A DNA stretch of 59,472 nucleotides from Noviherbaspirillum aerium (GCF_008929045.1 NZ_VFAH01000033.1:1-59472); one strand, 5' to 3'; positions 36,789 through 46,640 are shown, counted from the first letter of the stretch. The notes: generated by a model from the sequence alone, not told the origin. Numbers and translations are program-made.

Positions 36789-37601
36789 TTATTTGAAAGT
36801 CCGCTTCGGCGCGGTCCTGATATGGGTGGTGTACAGCGTCAGGCCGGTGAAGGCCAGGCCGCCGACCAGGTTGCCGAGCACGGTCGGAATTTCGTTCCAG
36901 ATCAGGTAATCCATCAGTGAGAAGTGAGCGCCGAGCAGGAGACCGGAGGGAAACAGAAACATGTTGACCACCGAGTGTTCAAAGGTCATGTAGAAGAACA
37001 GCATGATGGGCATCCACATGGAGATGACCTTGCCGCTGACGGTGGTGGAAATCATCGCGCCGACGACGCCGGTAGACACCATCCAGTTGCACAGCATGCC
37101 GCGGATGAAAAGCGTCAGCATGCCGGCCGCGCCGTATTCCGCATAACCGAGCGTGCGGCTCTCGCCGATGACGCCGATCGCATGGCCTACCTTGCTGGGC
37201 TCCGTGGAGAAGCCGTTGGTGAAGATGATGGCCATCATCACCGCCACCGTAATGGCGCCGGCAAAGTTGCCAAGGAAAACCAGGCCCCAGTTTTTCAGAA
37301 TCGCCTTGATGGTGACGCCGGGCCGCTTGTCGAGGTAGGCCAATGGGGTCAGCACGAACACGCCGGTCAGCAGATCAAAGCCAAGCAGGTAGATCATGCA
37401 GAAACCCACCGGGAACAATACCGCGCCCAGCAGGGGCTGGCCGGTCTGGACCGAGATGGTGACGGCGAACACGGCCGCAAGCGCGAGGATCGCGCCAGCC
37501 ATGTAGGCACGGATCAGGGTGTCGCGTGTTGCCATGTAGATTTTCGATTCCCCTGCGTCGACCATCTTGGTGACGAATTCCGAAGGCGCTAGATAGGCCA
37601 T
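36789..37601 (-). CDS. nirC: formate/nitrite transporter family channel (NirC-like)
   Basis: A 270-residue member of the FNT family with six membrane helices, starting MAYLAPSEFVTKMVDAG. The pattern FLGNFAGAITVAVMM and the conserved GMLCNWMV block are typical. It should pass nitrite into the cell for NirBD. The start at 37601 is supported by GGAAGGA before the ATG; the frame is open further upstream. It follows nirD in the same direction with 266 bases between them. Confidence 0.9.
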   Translation of the reverse strand: MAYLAPSEFVTKMVDAGESKIYMATRDTLIRAYMAGAILALAAVFAVTISVQTGQPLLGAVLFPVGFCMIYLLGFDLLTGVFVLTPLAYLDKRPGVTIKAILKNWGLVFLGNFAGAITVAVMMAIIFTNGFSTEPSKVGHAIGVIGESRTLGYAEYGAAGMLTLFIRGMLCNWMVSTGVVGAMISTTVSGKVISMWMPIMLFFYMTFEHSVVNMFLFPSGLLLGAHFSLMDYLIWNEIPTVLGNLVGGLAFTGLTLYTTHIRTAPKRTFK

Positions 37602-37867
37602 GATGTTTCCTTCCCTGTTGATTACGATGAATTGAATTGTTATGACCTTGGGAGTGTTGAAGCGCTGAAGAGCTGAAGCGCTGCTTGCCGCGGGCAGGGC
37701 GCCTTCCATTTCTTCAAGGCGAAGCAGGTCAAGCCTTCCCCCCTTCCCTACCGCCAGCCATGGCAGGTAGAGGAGGCGGGAAGCGCAAGCTCGGTTTCAG
37801 ACTGCTTCTGCTATTTGCCTTGAATGGCCCTGGCCTCAGGCGCCAAGCCCCAGCCGATCGACAGGCC

Positions 37868-38260
37868 TCACGCCCTAACCCAGACGGTACGGTTCTCCAC
37901 CCGTACCCGGTAGGCAGCCACGGAGTTCTCCGGCGCTTCCAGGCATTCGCCGGTCTCCAGATCGAAGTGGTGCTTGTAGATGGGCGATGCCACCACGATC
38001 CTGCTGCCGAGGTTGCCGACCAGTCCGCGCGAGAGCACGCTGGCCTGCGCATTCGGGTCGAAGTTGTCGATCGCGAAGACCTGCTCCGCGTCGCCGAGCA
38101 AGCGGAATATCGCCACATGACGCCCCTGCACCAGTGCGCAGATCCCGGTGTTGGGCACGATCTCATCGATCGAACACACCGCATTCCAGGTCATGCCCGC
38201 GTTTCCGATGACTGCTTCCGTTGTGGCATCGTCCAATACTGCTTCCAGCATCGCTTCCAT
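37868..38260 (-). CDS. nirD: nitrite reductase [NAD(P)H] small subunit
   Basis: A 130-residue Rieske-fold protein without cluster ligands: no Cys-His pairs of the Rieske type are present, as usual for NirD. It has NTGICALVQGRHVAIFRL and SPIYKHHFDLETGECLE. It partners NirB in cytoplasmic reduction of nitrite to ammonium. AGAGAGGA lies before the ATG at 38260; the gene begins 16 bases after nirB ends. Confidence 0.93.
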   Translation of the reverse strand: MEAMLEAVLDDATTEAVIGNAGMTWNAVCSIDEIVPNTGICALVQGRHVAIFRLLGDAEQVFAIDNFDPNAQASVLSRGLVGNLGSRIVVASPIYKHHFDLETGECLEAPENSVAAYRVRVENRTVWVRA

Positions 38261-38276
38261 TTTCGTTATTCCTCTC

Positions 38277-40823
38277 TCAAGCTGTTTCTTCAACCGTGGC
38301 AATCGGGATGATCGGGAACGTGGACTTGCGCTCATCCGGACGCGCCGGACGGATCTGACCTCGCTCTTCGACAAACACCACGTTCTCGTCGGCGATGTCG
38401 CTGTTGACGAATTGCCTGAAGCGCTTGCGGGTTTGTTCATCATTGACCGCGTTCTTCCATTCGCAGGCATACGTGTTTACTACGTGCTGCATATCCGCTT
38501 CCAGTTCCACCGCCAGCCCGAGTTTGTCGTTCACAACGACTTCCTTCAGGTAGTCCAGGCCGCCTTCGAGGTTGTCGCGCCAGACGCTGGTGCGCTGCAG
38601 GCGGTCGGCGGTGCGGATGTAGAACATCAGGAAGCGGTCGATGTATTTCACCAGTTGCTCCTTTGACAAATCCGATGCCAGCAGCTCGGCATGGCGAGGC
38701 TTCATGCCGCCGTTGCCGCACACATACAGGTTCCAGCCCTTCTCGGTGGCGATCACGCCCACGTCCTTGCCCTGCGCCTCGGCGCATTCACGCGTGCACC
38801 CCGATACGCCGAACTTGATCTTGTGCGGCGCGCGCAGGCCCTTGTAGCGGTTTTCCAGTTCAATCGCCAGGCCGACGCTGTCGTCCACGCCATAACGGCA
38901 CCAGGTCGAGCCGACGCAGGACTTCACCGTGCGCAGCGACTTGCCGTACGCATGCCCGGATTCGAAGCCGGCGCCGATCAGTTCTTCCCAGATCGCGGGC
39001 AGCTGGTCGACCCTGGCGCCGAACAGATCCACCCGCTGGCCGCCGGTGATCTTGGTGTACAGGCCGTATTTCTTGGCCACCTGGCCGACCGCGATCAGCC
39101 CGTCGGGAGTGACTTCTCCGCCCGCCATGCGCGGCACCACCGAGTAGGTTCCGTCCTTCTGGATGTTGCCGAGGAAGTAGTCGTTGGAATCCTGCAGGCT
39201 GGCGTGTTCCTGGTTGAGCAGGAAGTCATTCCAGCAGGAGGCGAAGATGTTGGCGGCGACCGGCTTGCAGATATCGCAGCCCAGGCCCTTTCCATGCGCG
39301 GCCAGCAATGCGCCGAACGTCTTGATCTTGCCGACGCGGATCAGGTGGAACAGTTCCTGGCGCGAATACGGAAAGTGTTCGCACAGGTGGTTGTTGACCG
39401 CCAGGCCCTGCTTCTTCATCTCGGCCTTCATCACCTGCGTCACCAGCGGCACGCAGCCGCCGCAGGCGGTGCCTGCCTTGGTGCAGGACTTGAGTTCGCC
39501 AATGGTGACGGCGCCGCCGGCAACCGCCTCGCACAGCTGGCCCTTGGAGACATTGTTGCAGGAGCAGATCTGCGCCGAAGCCGGCAGCGCGTCCACGCCA
39601 AGGCCTGGCTTGGCCTTGCCGTCGCTCTGCGGCAGAATCAGGAATTCCGGATCCTTCGGCAGCTCGATCCGGTTGAGCATCATCTGCAGCAGGGTGCCGT
39701 ATTCGGCGGCATCGCCAACCAGCACCGCGCCCAGCAACTGCTTGCCGCAGTCGGAGACGACGATTTTCTTGTAGATCTGCTTGCGCTCGTCGTTGAACTG
39801 GTAGGCGCGGCTGCCGGCGATGCTGCCCATGCAGTCGCCGATGCTGGCCACGTCCACGCCCATGAGCTTGAGCTTGGTGCTCATGTCGGCGCCGGCGAAT
39901 GTCGCTTCCTGGCCGGCCAGGTGTTTCGCGGCGATGCGGGCCATGTCGTAACCCGGCGCGACCAGGCCGAATACTTGGCCGTTCCAGGCGGCGCATTCAC
40001 CGATGGCATAGATGTTCTTGTCGGAGGTGAGGCACTGGTTATCGATCGCAATGCCGCCGCGCGCGCCGATGTCCAGGCCGCTGGCGCGGGCGAGTTCATC
40101 GCGCGGACGGATGCCGGCGGAGAACACGATCATGTCGGTCTCGAGGTGGCTGCCGTCGGCAAACACCATGCGGTGCTTCGCCTGTTCGCCGTCGATGATC
40201 TCGACGGTGTTCTTCTGGACATGCACCTGCACGCCGAGGTCTTCAATCTTGTTGCGCAGGGTGCGGCCGCCGGCATCATCAACCTGCACGGCCATCAGGC
40301 GCGGCGAGAATTCGACCACGTGCGTCTGCAGCTGCATGTCGCGCAGGGCCTTCGCGCACTCCAGGCCCAGAAGGCCGCCGCCGACGACCACGCCGCTGCG
40401 CGAACGGGCGCCGCATTCAAGCATGGCTTCCAGGTCTTCGATGGTGCGGTAGACGAAGCAGTCAGCACGGTCCTTGCCGGGAATGGCGGGCACGAAAGGA
40501 TAGGAGCCGGTGGCGAGGATGAGCTTGTCGTAGGGGAGCACCTCGCCGCTGGCGGTCGTCACCGTCCTGGCCTGACGGTCGATGGCGGCGGCGCGGGTAT
40601 TGAGTCTGAGGAGCAGGTTGCCGCGCTCGAAGAAGCCGGGCGCCACGAGGGAGAGATCGTCGGCCGACTTGCCGGCGAAAAATTCGGACAGGTGGACGCG
40701 GTCGTAGGCCGCGCGCGGCTCTTCGCACAGCACCGTGACGTCGGCATCGCGCAAGCCTGCTTCATCGAGGCTTTCGAGGAATTTGTGGCCTACCATGCCG
40801 TGGCCGATGACGATGATTTTCAT
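38277..40823 (-). CDS. nirB: nitrite reductase [NAD(P)H] large subunit
   Basis: An 848-residue assimilatory nitrite reductase. N-terminal FAD and NADH-binding domains (VIGHGMVGHKF; SGVVVGGGLLGLECA), a BFD-like [2Fe-2S] domain (ICSCNNVSKGQLC ... GTACGGC), and the siroheme/[4Fe-4S] core with cysteines in KSCVGSTWCRYG and GVSGCTRECAEAQG. It reduces nitrite to ammonium with six electrons from NAD(P)H. GAGGGAG before the ATG fixes the start at 40823. First gene of nirBD, with nirC downstream. Confidence 0.96.
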   Translation of the reverse strand: MKIIVIGHGMVGHKFLESLDEAGLRDADVTVLCEEPRAAYDRVHLSEFFAGKSADDLSLVAPGFFERGNLLLRLNTRAAAIDRQARTVTTASGEVLPYDKLILATGSYPFVPAIPGKDRADCFVYRTIEDLEAMLECGARSRSGVVVGGGLLGLECAKALRDMQLQTHVVEFSPRLMAVQVDDAGGRTLRNKIEDLGVQVHVQKNTVEIIDGEQAKHRMVFADGSHLETDMIVFSAGIRPRDELARASGLDIGARGGIAIDNQCLTSDKNIYAIGECAAWNGQVFGLVAPGYDMARIAAKHLAGQEATFAGADMSTKLKLMGVDVASIGDCMGSIAGSRAYQFNDERKQIYKKIVVSDCGKQLLGAVLVGDAAEYGTLLQMMLNRIELPKDPEFLILPQSDGKAKPGLGVDALPASAQICSCNNVSKGQLCEAVAGGAVTIGELKSCTKAGTACGGCVPLVTQVMKAEMKKQGLAVNNHLCEHFPYSRQELFHLIRVGKIKTFGALLAAHGKGLGCDICKPVAANIFASCWNDFLLNQEHASLQDSNDYFLGNIQKDGTYSVVPRMAGGEVTPDGLIAVGQVAKKYGLYTKITGGQRVDLFGARVDQLPAIWEELIGAGFESGHAYGKSLRTVKSCVGSTWCRYGVDDSVGLAIELENRYKGLRAPHKIKFGVSGCTRECAEAQGKDVGVIATEKGWNLYVCGNGGMKPRHAELLASDLSKEQLVKYIDRFLMFYIRTADRLQRTSVWRDNLEGGLDYLKEVVVNDKLGLAVELEADMQHVVNTYACEWKNAVNDEQTRKRFRQFVNSDIADENVVFVEERGQIRPARPDERKSTFPIIPIATVEETA

Positions 40824-41652
40824 GAATTTCTCCCTCTGCAAGGTCGTGTTGTTCAGCGGTGTTTCGAGGTCCAGTCGGTGATGTCGGCGGCGATGGACAT
40901 GCGTTGGCCCTATCCCTCTGGTCCGCCAGGTTTGCCCGCATTGCGGCGCGATGCGATTGATAAGAGCACCAGCCGCAAGGGCATCAGCAGGGCGTCAGCG
41001 ATCGATCCCTCTGCGTGTTCAGCAATGCGGGCGCGACCGGCGTGTTTGTCGCGCAATGCCATGCGCATTGACGCGCATACCTGCGCCCGGACGGGACGTG
41101 CAAGGAAAATGGAAGTGAATGCCTGTGGAGGCGATAAGACGCGTGCCGAGTTCTGGCGGATCGTGAGGATGAAGATGCTTGCTGATTGACTCTGACATAG
41201 GCAAACCACCGTTTGCGTGCATCGACCCACAGGCGTCGGCCGCCGTGTTTCGATCCACAGGACACCATTGTCCATGGAGACCGGCATTGGACTCCATTTT
41301 GATAAAGCACAATTGCTTTGCATTAGCTTTAGCAATCAGCATGCCAAGCGGTTTCAAGGCGCAGCCTGGGAAAATCGGGTATTCCGCGCCTCAAACTGGG
41401 GCCCGCTGCATTACAAGAGAGCATGACAACATGCGATGCACCGCGAACGTGCGGCATGCCATGCATCGTTTCGATGCGCCGCCTCGAACAATGACGTGAG
41501 CGAGATGGATGACAGCACTGGAGATGCCTGCGTCAATGCCGGAAAGGAGATCGCGGCGTGAATGTCGGGAGCGGTCAGCGGGCTTTCCCATCCGCTCTTA
41601 CAATGTGCCATCCGCACCCCGGGCGCCTGCAGACCCAACAACAAGGAGCATT
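40824..41652. other. long upstream region of nirB
   Basis: About 830 bases with no supported gene on either strand, the longest clean gap near the nir genes. A TTGAT-AAAG-CACAA sequence at 41299-41312 resembles a half-conserved FNR/CRP-type site, but it is some 475 bases from nirB. The region probably carries nirB regulation and the thioesterase promoter. Confidence 0.4.
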
Positions 41653-42471
41653 ATGGAGACACACAACGCATCGACGCATGAATTCGACGCCGCCATCGCG
41701 CTGACGCCAACCGGCGACGGCGGCTTTACGGGCCGCACCCATCCCGCCTATGGCAACATGGTCGGTCCTTTCGGCGGCGTAATCGGCGCCACCCTGCTGA
41801 ATGCCGTCATGAGCGATCCGGCCCTGCTGGGCGATCCGGTATCGCTCACTGTTCATTATGCGGCGCCGATCGCGGACGGCGGCTTCATGGTCAGGGCCCG
41901 GCCCTTGCGCACCAATCGCACCACCCAGCACTGGTCGGTGGAACTGACGCAGGAAGGCCAGGTCGCGGCCTTTGCGACGGCAGTCACCGCGCTGCGCCGC
42001 GATACCTGGAGCGCGACCGATGCGCGTTTCCCCGACGTGCCTGCGGCTTCCGGCCTGGCGGAAGCTCCCGCGATCCCACGCGCCGCCTGGACCAGCCGTT
42101 ACGAGATGCGCTTCATCGACGGCGGCCCCGACTCCGCCGTGCAAGACGGTCATCCCTCCCAAAGCCGGCTCTGGATTCGCGACCAGCCGCCCCGCCCCCT
42201 GGATTTTGTATCCCTGTCGGCGCTCTGCGATGCCTTCTTCCCCCGCCTCTTCGTGCGCCGTCCGAAATGGGTACCTATCGGCACGGTGGCGCTCACCACC
42301 TATTTCCACGCCGACGCCGCCCGGCTTCAGGCCCAGGGCACGGAGCCGCTGCTCGGCATTGCGAAGGCATTGCACTTCGGACAAGGATTCTTTGACCAGA
42401 GCGCCGAAGTCTGGAGCAGCGACGGCAAGCTGCTGGCCGCGACGCATCAGGTGGTCTATTTCAAGGAATAA
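41653..42471 (+). CDS. acyl-CoA thioesterase family protein (double hotdog)
   Basis: A 272-residue TesB-like double-hotdog protein. The first hotdog includes HPAYGNMVGPFGGVIGATLL and a typical SLTVHYAAPI strand; the second has FVSLSALCDAFFPRLF and the terminal TTYFHAD and ATHQVVYFKE strands. Members cleave acyl-CoA thioesters. AAGGAGC lies before the ATG at 41653. It converges on the K+ channel gene. Confidence 0.85.
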   Translation: METHNASTHEFDAAIALTPTGDGGFTGRTHPAYGNMVGPFGGVIGATLLNAVMSDPALLGDPVSLTVHYAAPIADGGFMVRARPLRTNRTTQHWSVELTQEGQVAAFATAVTALRRDTWSATDARFPDVPAASGLAEAPAIPRAAWTSRYEMRFIDGGPDSAVQDGHPSQSRLWIRDQPPRPLDFVSLSALCDAFFPRLFVRRPKWVPIGTVALTTYFHADAARLQAQGTEPLLGIAKALHFGQGFFDQSAEVWSSDGKLLAATHQVVYFKE

Positions 42472-42478
42472 AGTGCGA

Positions 42479-42497
42479 GGGCGCAGTCATTGCGCCC
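42479..42497. terminator. hairpin between thioesterase and channel genes
   Basis: GGGCGCA and TGCGCCC form a 7-base-pair stem with a 5-base loop between two converging genes. No T-run. Probable shared terminator by position. Confidence 0.4.
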
Positions 42498-42541
42498 ATG
42501 CTCTCGGTCAGCAGCGTTAGCAGCGTGCGCCACGCGGCCAA

Positions 42542-44209
42542 TCACGCCGTCTGCGCAAACTCGTCACGCCCGGTCAGGACGTATTGCAGCGCGTTGGCGT
42601 TCTGCATCGTCAATGTCATGATCGAGCGCGCTTCATGCCGGCCTGCCAGCAGCAGGGCATCTCCCGGCTGCAGCGCGCAGTCGGCATCGGGAAGCAGTTG
42701 CTGATTTCCACCGCGGATCAGCATCAGCACCACGAGCGGGAGCCTGTGCTGGCAATCGGCATTGTCGCGGATGATCTGGTCAATGACGATACGCCGGCCT
42801 TTCTTCAAGGCCTTGTGCACCGCTGAGGCGCCGTCGGCATCGATCATGATCCCCCACACCTCCGGTACCACATTGCCGCAGATGGACTCGATGCGCACGG
42901 TCAGCTCCCGGCTCCAGTCGGCCTCGGCGGAGCGCACGCCGGCGAGAAAGCGCGCCAATAGCGGCGTAGTGAGTACGGAGATGCATTCCTGCGCCACCAC
43001 CCGCGTATGCACCATGCTGAAGTCGGCGTCGAAGGTATCGAACAGGACATCGCTGGCGGCATGATTGCGCCGGGTAACCACGAAGATATCCGGATTCATC
43101 TGCTTGGCCATCATGGCGATCGCCAGATTCTTCAGGTCGTCGTCGCTGCCGGCCACAATGCCGCTGGCCTGGCGGATGCCGGCGTTTTCCAGCACGCTGG
43201 CCTCGGTGCCGGTGCCCCGCACGATGCGCTCGCATCCCGGACCGGAGGCACGCGGATCGATGAAGGTCAGCTGGATGCCCGGCAGTTGCATGCAACGTTC
43301 GATGGCCCGGCCGAAGGTGCCGTAGCCGCAGATGATCCAGTGCCCATGGGGCGGACGATGCACTTCGGGCAGCGGCGTGCCTGGCAGCCCGGTCAGCACC
43401 TCGATCAGGCGGAATCGTTCGGGCGACGCCACGGCAAGGCCAAGGTATTGGGCAAAGCGCTCATAGGCATTGACGATATGATCGGTGCCGAAGGATGCCA
43501 TGTTGTCGGCGATCAGCGGGCTGCGCACGCGGGCCAGCACCGGTATCGACGGATTCAGCAGCCGGACGTTGATGGCGATGGCAAGATTGGCGTTCTCGTC
43601 ATTGGTCACCGCCAGCACGCCCTGGCACCAGCGGTGCCGAAGCCCGGCCAGCAGCAGGTTGCTGGTGACGCTGGCGTCTGCCGCCAGCGCCGGATCATTG
43701 GTAATGAATTCTTCCAGCTCCAGTTCTTCAATCCGTTGCCCATCCTTGTCCAGGATGACGAAATCGTGGCCAAGAATGTCGAGGGCGCGGCAGATCAGGC
43801 TGCCGGTTTCCCCGCAGCCGCACACCAGATAGAACGGCGTATGGATGCGCGCCACGCGCCGCGCGAAACGGCTGGTGATCAGCGTGTTCTGAAATGCCTT
43901 GTCCTGCACCAGCGCCAGCAGCGTAAGAATGGAGTAGGACCAGCCGATCACGGTGAGGTAGACGCACACCGTGACCCACAGACGCTGGCCGTCGGAAAAG
44001 GCGCGGGGTATTTCGCCGAAACCGATGGTGGTCGCGGTGTAGCTGATGAAATAGAATGCATGGAAGAAGCTCAGCGGCGGCGCGGGCGTGCCGTCATCGT
44101 TCACGCCGGGCACGAGCGTCAGGCCCAGCACCGATATCGCATAGAACACGATCAGCAGGATCAGCGGCGCGCGCATGCGCCGCAGGACGAGGAAGAAAAC
44201 GCTGTTCAT
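42542..44209 (-). CDS. two-helix potassium channel with two RCK domains
   Basis: A 555-residue protein: a membrane helix, a pore loop with the filter-like TTIGFGEI (compare TVGYGD), a second helix (about residues 70-95), then two Rossmann-type RCK/TrkA-N domains beginning LVCGCGETGSLICRALD and WIICGYGTFGRAIE, each followed by a TrkA-C-like part. This is the MthK/Kch-type plan, where cytoplasmic RCK domains gate K+ flow by ligand binding. The filter has Phe-Gly-Glu instead of Tyr-Gly-Asp, a known variant. The start at 44209 is by homology. It follows the DUF6394 gene by 29 bases. Confidence 0.88.
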   Translation of the reverse strand: MNSVFFLVLRRMRAPLILLIVFYAISVLGLTLVPGVNDDGTPAPPLSFFHAFYFISYTATTIGFGEIPRAFSDGQRLWVTVCVYLTVIGWSYSILTLLALVQDKAFQNTLITSRFARRVARIHTPFYLVCGCGETGSLICRALDILGHDFVILDKDGQRIEELELEEFITNDPALAADASVTSNLLLAGLRHRWCQGVLAVTNDENANLAIAINVRLLNPSIPVLARVRSPLIADNMASFGTDHIVNAYERFAQYLGLAVASPERFRLIEVLTGLPGTPLPEVHRPPHGHWIICGYGTFGRAIERCMQLPGIQLTFIDPRASGPGCERIVRGTGTEASVLENAGIRQASGIVAGSDDDLKNLAIAMMAKQMNPDIFVVTRRNHAASDVLFDTFDADFSMVHTRVVAQECISVLTTPLLARFLAGVRSAEADWSRELTVRIESICGNVVPEVWGIMIDADGASAVHKALKKGRRIVIDQIIRDNADCQHRLPLVVLMLIRGGNQQLLPDADCALQPGDALLLAGRHEARSIMTLTMQNANALQYVLTGRDEFAQTA

Positions 44210-44238
44210 GTCTGCTATGCCCTGAGTCGCGACAGGGT

Positions 44239-44622
44239 TCAGCGACGCATCATCACGGTTTCCACGATGAGCATGATCAGCGAGACGATGTTGGCCAGCA
44301 ATGCCCCGCCCGAGAGCGAAACCACGCTGGACGTATGTTCCGGAGTCATGCCGGTGCCCGTGACATGCACCACCACCGCCCATAGCACGGCGGCCGCGAT
44401 CAGCTGGATGTCGGCCACAAGACTGGTCGACAGCAGAACCGCGCCGATCTGGGTACGGTCGCCGAACTTGAGCACGGTGGCGATCATGTTCACGACGATG
44501 GCCGCGAACAGTTCATAAATATTGTGGAGCTCCGGCCGGTCGATATCGCCGAGGAAGAAGCCGAAGTTTAGCGTGGCGGCAAACACGATAAAGAACGCAA
44601 AAACCACTTTTTCGAGGTTCAT
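44239..44622 (-). CDS. DUF6394 family membrane protein
   Basis: A 127-residue protein with four hydrophobic segments, starting MNLEKVVFAFFIVFAATLNF. It carries a charged loop, GDIDRPELHNIYELFAAIV, that appears conserved in this small family. It is the first gene of a pair with the K+ channel, which suggests a channel partner or accessory subunit; this is inference. AGGAAA lies upstream of the ATG. Confidence 0.75.
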   Translation of the reverse strand: MNLEKVVFAFFIVFAATLNFGFFLGDIDRPELHNIYELFAAIVVNMIATVLKFGDRTQIGAVLLSTSLVADIQLIAAAVLWAVVVHVTGTGMTPEHTSSVVSLSGGALLANIVSLIMLIVETVMMRR

Positions 44623-44958
44623 GGGGGTTTTCCTGTTTTGGCACCAATGTGCATCCCACAACCTTAACTGCCGTTTCCTCTACCGGCATTGCGTTCAGCA
44701 AAACTTCCGCACCTTAATGGAGCTTCGTTTATGGAGCTTCATTTTTCCGTTAGACATGAAAGGAAGGGCGGGAGGAAGATTCGTCGGTACCGGCGGCGGC
44801 TTATCGACCATGATCTTCAACAATTTTCATTGCACGGCAATATGGGCTTCAGGAAGGATTTATCCTCAACACTATGTAACCAATTCGTCAAGGCAGCCAG
44901 AGAAGCCATGAGGATGCATGACGAGCGGCCAAACCTTCACTTATTCCGCTGAGGCCGA
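44623..44958. other. intergenic region left of the scar region
   Basis: About 335 bases with no supported gene. Base composition shifts to lower GC here, which continues to about 46100. Confidence 0.35.
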
Positions 44959-45888
44959 ATGCGCCATGCCAACTTCCCGTCGGGATTTACGCGGCCATAC
45001 GGGCCGAGTGATCCGGTTTTCACTCGCGTCGAACCTCGAGGTGAACAAGCGCGCCGCCCTTCCACGACGCAGCCCGTGTCTCAACAGCATGCGGGACATA
45101 TCGCCCCTCCCCGTCGCCGGCCGGCCGTGATCAATCAGGCCTACCTGCAGTACAACGAACAGGAAAAGTTGGCGAAAGCCCGGCCATACGCCCCCGAAAC
45201 CCAGCATAAGAGCTGGAATAAGAATCGCGTACTTCTTTCGAATACATCCCGGCGTGACAGGAATACGCTCGTCGGACTGATGCGGAGCGTTTGCCGCGAT
45301 TACACTGCCGTGGATAGCAACGGACGCTATCTTGTACCCTTTGAAATGGGCAAGCGATACCATGACGAGAACCATGTTCTTCGCATGATCAATCATAAGA
45401 TTAGGGATCTTGAGCCCGTGGACCGGGTTGCCGTGCTGGGGACCTTTATTGACCTTCACCTTCCGCACTTGCTGCAGTCCGCCAGCGTCAACTACGACCT
45501 GCAACGCAAGGCCATCAAGATGCTGGCCGAATTGCTGCCGGCAACGATTCGCAATCCTGACCATCGGGCACATCTGCTGGCATCCCTCATCAACCAGCTC
45601 AACAGCAACGGTATCAGCACGAAGCGAAAGATCGATGCCGGCAACTTTGGGACGAGTGAACGTCCAAACAGCGATCTCGCGGCAAAGTTGATACAGAACG
45701 AACTCCGGGCCGTCAGGCGCAATGCGGGTAAATGCAATTCCAAGACTCTGGATCGTCTTGAGAGAAGTTTCCGCAATGCCTTGCGCGGAGCCGGTGCATT
45801 GGGCGGCAGGTGGTCCCCTCTCCATACGGAGCAGTGGATAAACACTTTCCACAATCAGAAACTTGCTCCTTGGAATTGGCAATATTGA
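44959..45888 (+). CDS. orphan hypothetical protein
   Basis: A 309-residue protein of unknown family. The first 60 residues are rich in Pro, Arg, Ser, Thr and Gln and look disordered; the rest is a helical globular domain (RVAVLGTFIDLHLPHLLQSA and KMLAELLPATIRNPDHRA). It ends in an aromatic tail, APWNWQY. GAGG lies 5 bases before the ATG. GC content is below that of the neighbours and transposase remnants lie just beyond, suggesting transfer. A disordered N-terminus on a helical domain would suit a secreted effector, but nothing shows secretion. Confidence 0.6.
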   Translation: MRHANFPSGFTRPYGPSDPVFTRVEPRGEQARRPSTTQPVSQQHAGHIAPPRRRPAVINQAYLQYNEQEKLAKARPYAPETQHKSWNKNRVLLSNTSRRDRNTLVGLMRSVCRDYTAVDSNGRYLVPFEMGKRYHDENHVLRMINHKIRDLEPVDRVAVLGTFIDLHLPHLLQSASVNYDLQRKAIKMLAELLPATIRNPDHRAHLLASLINQLNSNGISTKRKIDAGNFGTSERPNSDLAAKLIQNELRAVRRNAGKCNSKTLDRLERSFRNALRGAGALGGRWSPLHTEQWINTFHNQKLAPWNWQY

Positions 45889-46172
45889 GCGCCGCGCAGA
45901 TTTTCGCCGGAAGCGAAAACGACTACGGCGCATCTCCGCGCGGCATTCCTCGAGCGGCGCGGAATAGTGGTTGCAAAGAAAGGATGCGGTGTCAGTCCAT
46001 AGCGCCACAGCGGTGCAAACAAATTATCCTGCGCGGCACTGTGCAGGAAGCTGTTGAAGCTGTTGCAGTAAATAATTCCGCACTTCAAGATTGACGGCCG
46101 GAGTCCTAGCTCGCCGGCCCTCCGCCTCGTCCAAACGCGACCCAAATCGCTTTCATGTGTTGCAAATAAACA
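45889..46172. other. intergenic region before the transposase remnant
   Basis: About 280 bases without a gene. GCGCGG-type inverted repeat sequences occur near 45938-45960 but no clear terminator is seen. Confidence 0.3.
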
Positions 46173-46640
46173 TTAACGTGCCGCGTAGCTGCGGCTGGTA
46201 GAGGCCAAGCCGCTATCGGAACGAAGCAGGAACGTTACAGCCACACGTCCCGGGGTCCCGTGGCGGGTGGTCCGCGCTTGTTCGGGCGCAGACTCAGCGG
46301 TCTTGGCTTTCCCGGAGCGTGATAGATGCCAACCCAGTAACTCTCTGGTATGACAGTCAATCACCAGGGCCAACACCGCCCAGCCGTCTTGGCCAGTCCA
46401 AACTCGACACAGATCTGTTGCCCACCGTTCGTTCGGCGCTTTCGCCACCGATGGCAAGACTTGCCTGTATTTTGTTTAAGTTCAGCAGGTGCGCCACTGC
46501 CCGATACCCGAAGGATGGATTCTCGTCGATCATCGCTCTGATCACGCCGGGGAAGGGTTCTTGGACTTCGCCTCGACGAGTCAGTCCGTCCCGGCTTGCA
46601 AATGACACGCTTACGCCGTCACGAAATTGACACGCATTCG
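46173..46640 (-). pseudogene. IS3-family transposase remnant
   Basis: Two out-of-frame pieces of an IS3-type OrfB transposase on the minus strand. The upstream piece (about 46600-46490) has VIRAMIDENPSFGYRAVAHLLN, the usual region before the catalytic core. The downstream piece (46457-46173) has the first part of the DDE core, RWATDLCRVWTGQDGWAVLA, VIDCHTRELLGWHL. The rest of the core is missing, and no inverted-repeat ends were found. A dead fragment. Confidence 0.8.

Noticed and set aside
38691-41189. Rightward 832-codon frame opposite nirB
   Set aside because: Antisense shadow of nirB with no domain; nirB motifs are intact on the minus strand.
40910-41335. Leftward frames of about 100-140 codons upstream of nirB
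   Set aside because: Several overlapping frames, none with a start signal or recognisable sequence; treated as non-coding.
43007-44518. Rightward 503-codon frame opposite the K+ channel
   Set aside because: It is the antisense shadow of the channel gene, with His/Gln/Arg-rich translation typical of a reversed frame in GC-rich DNA.
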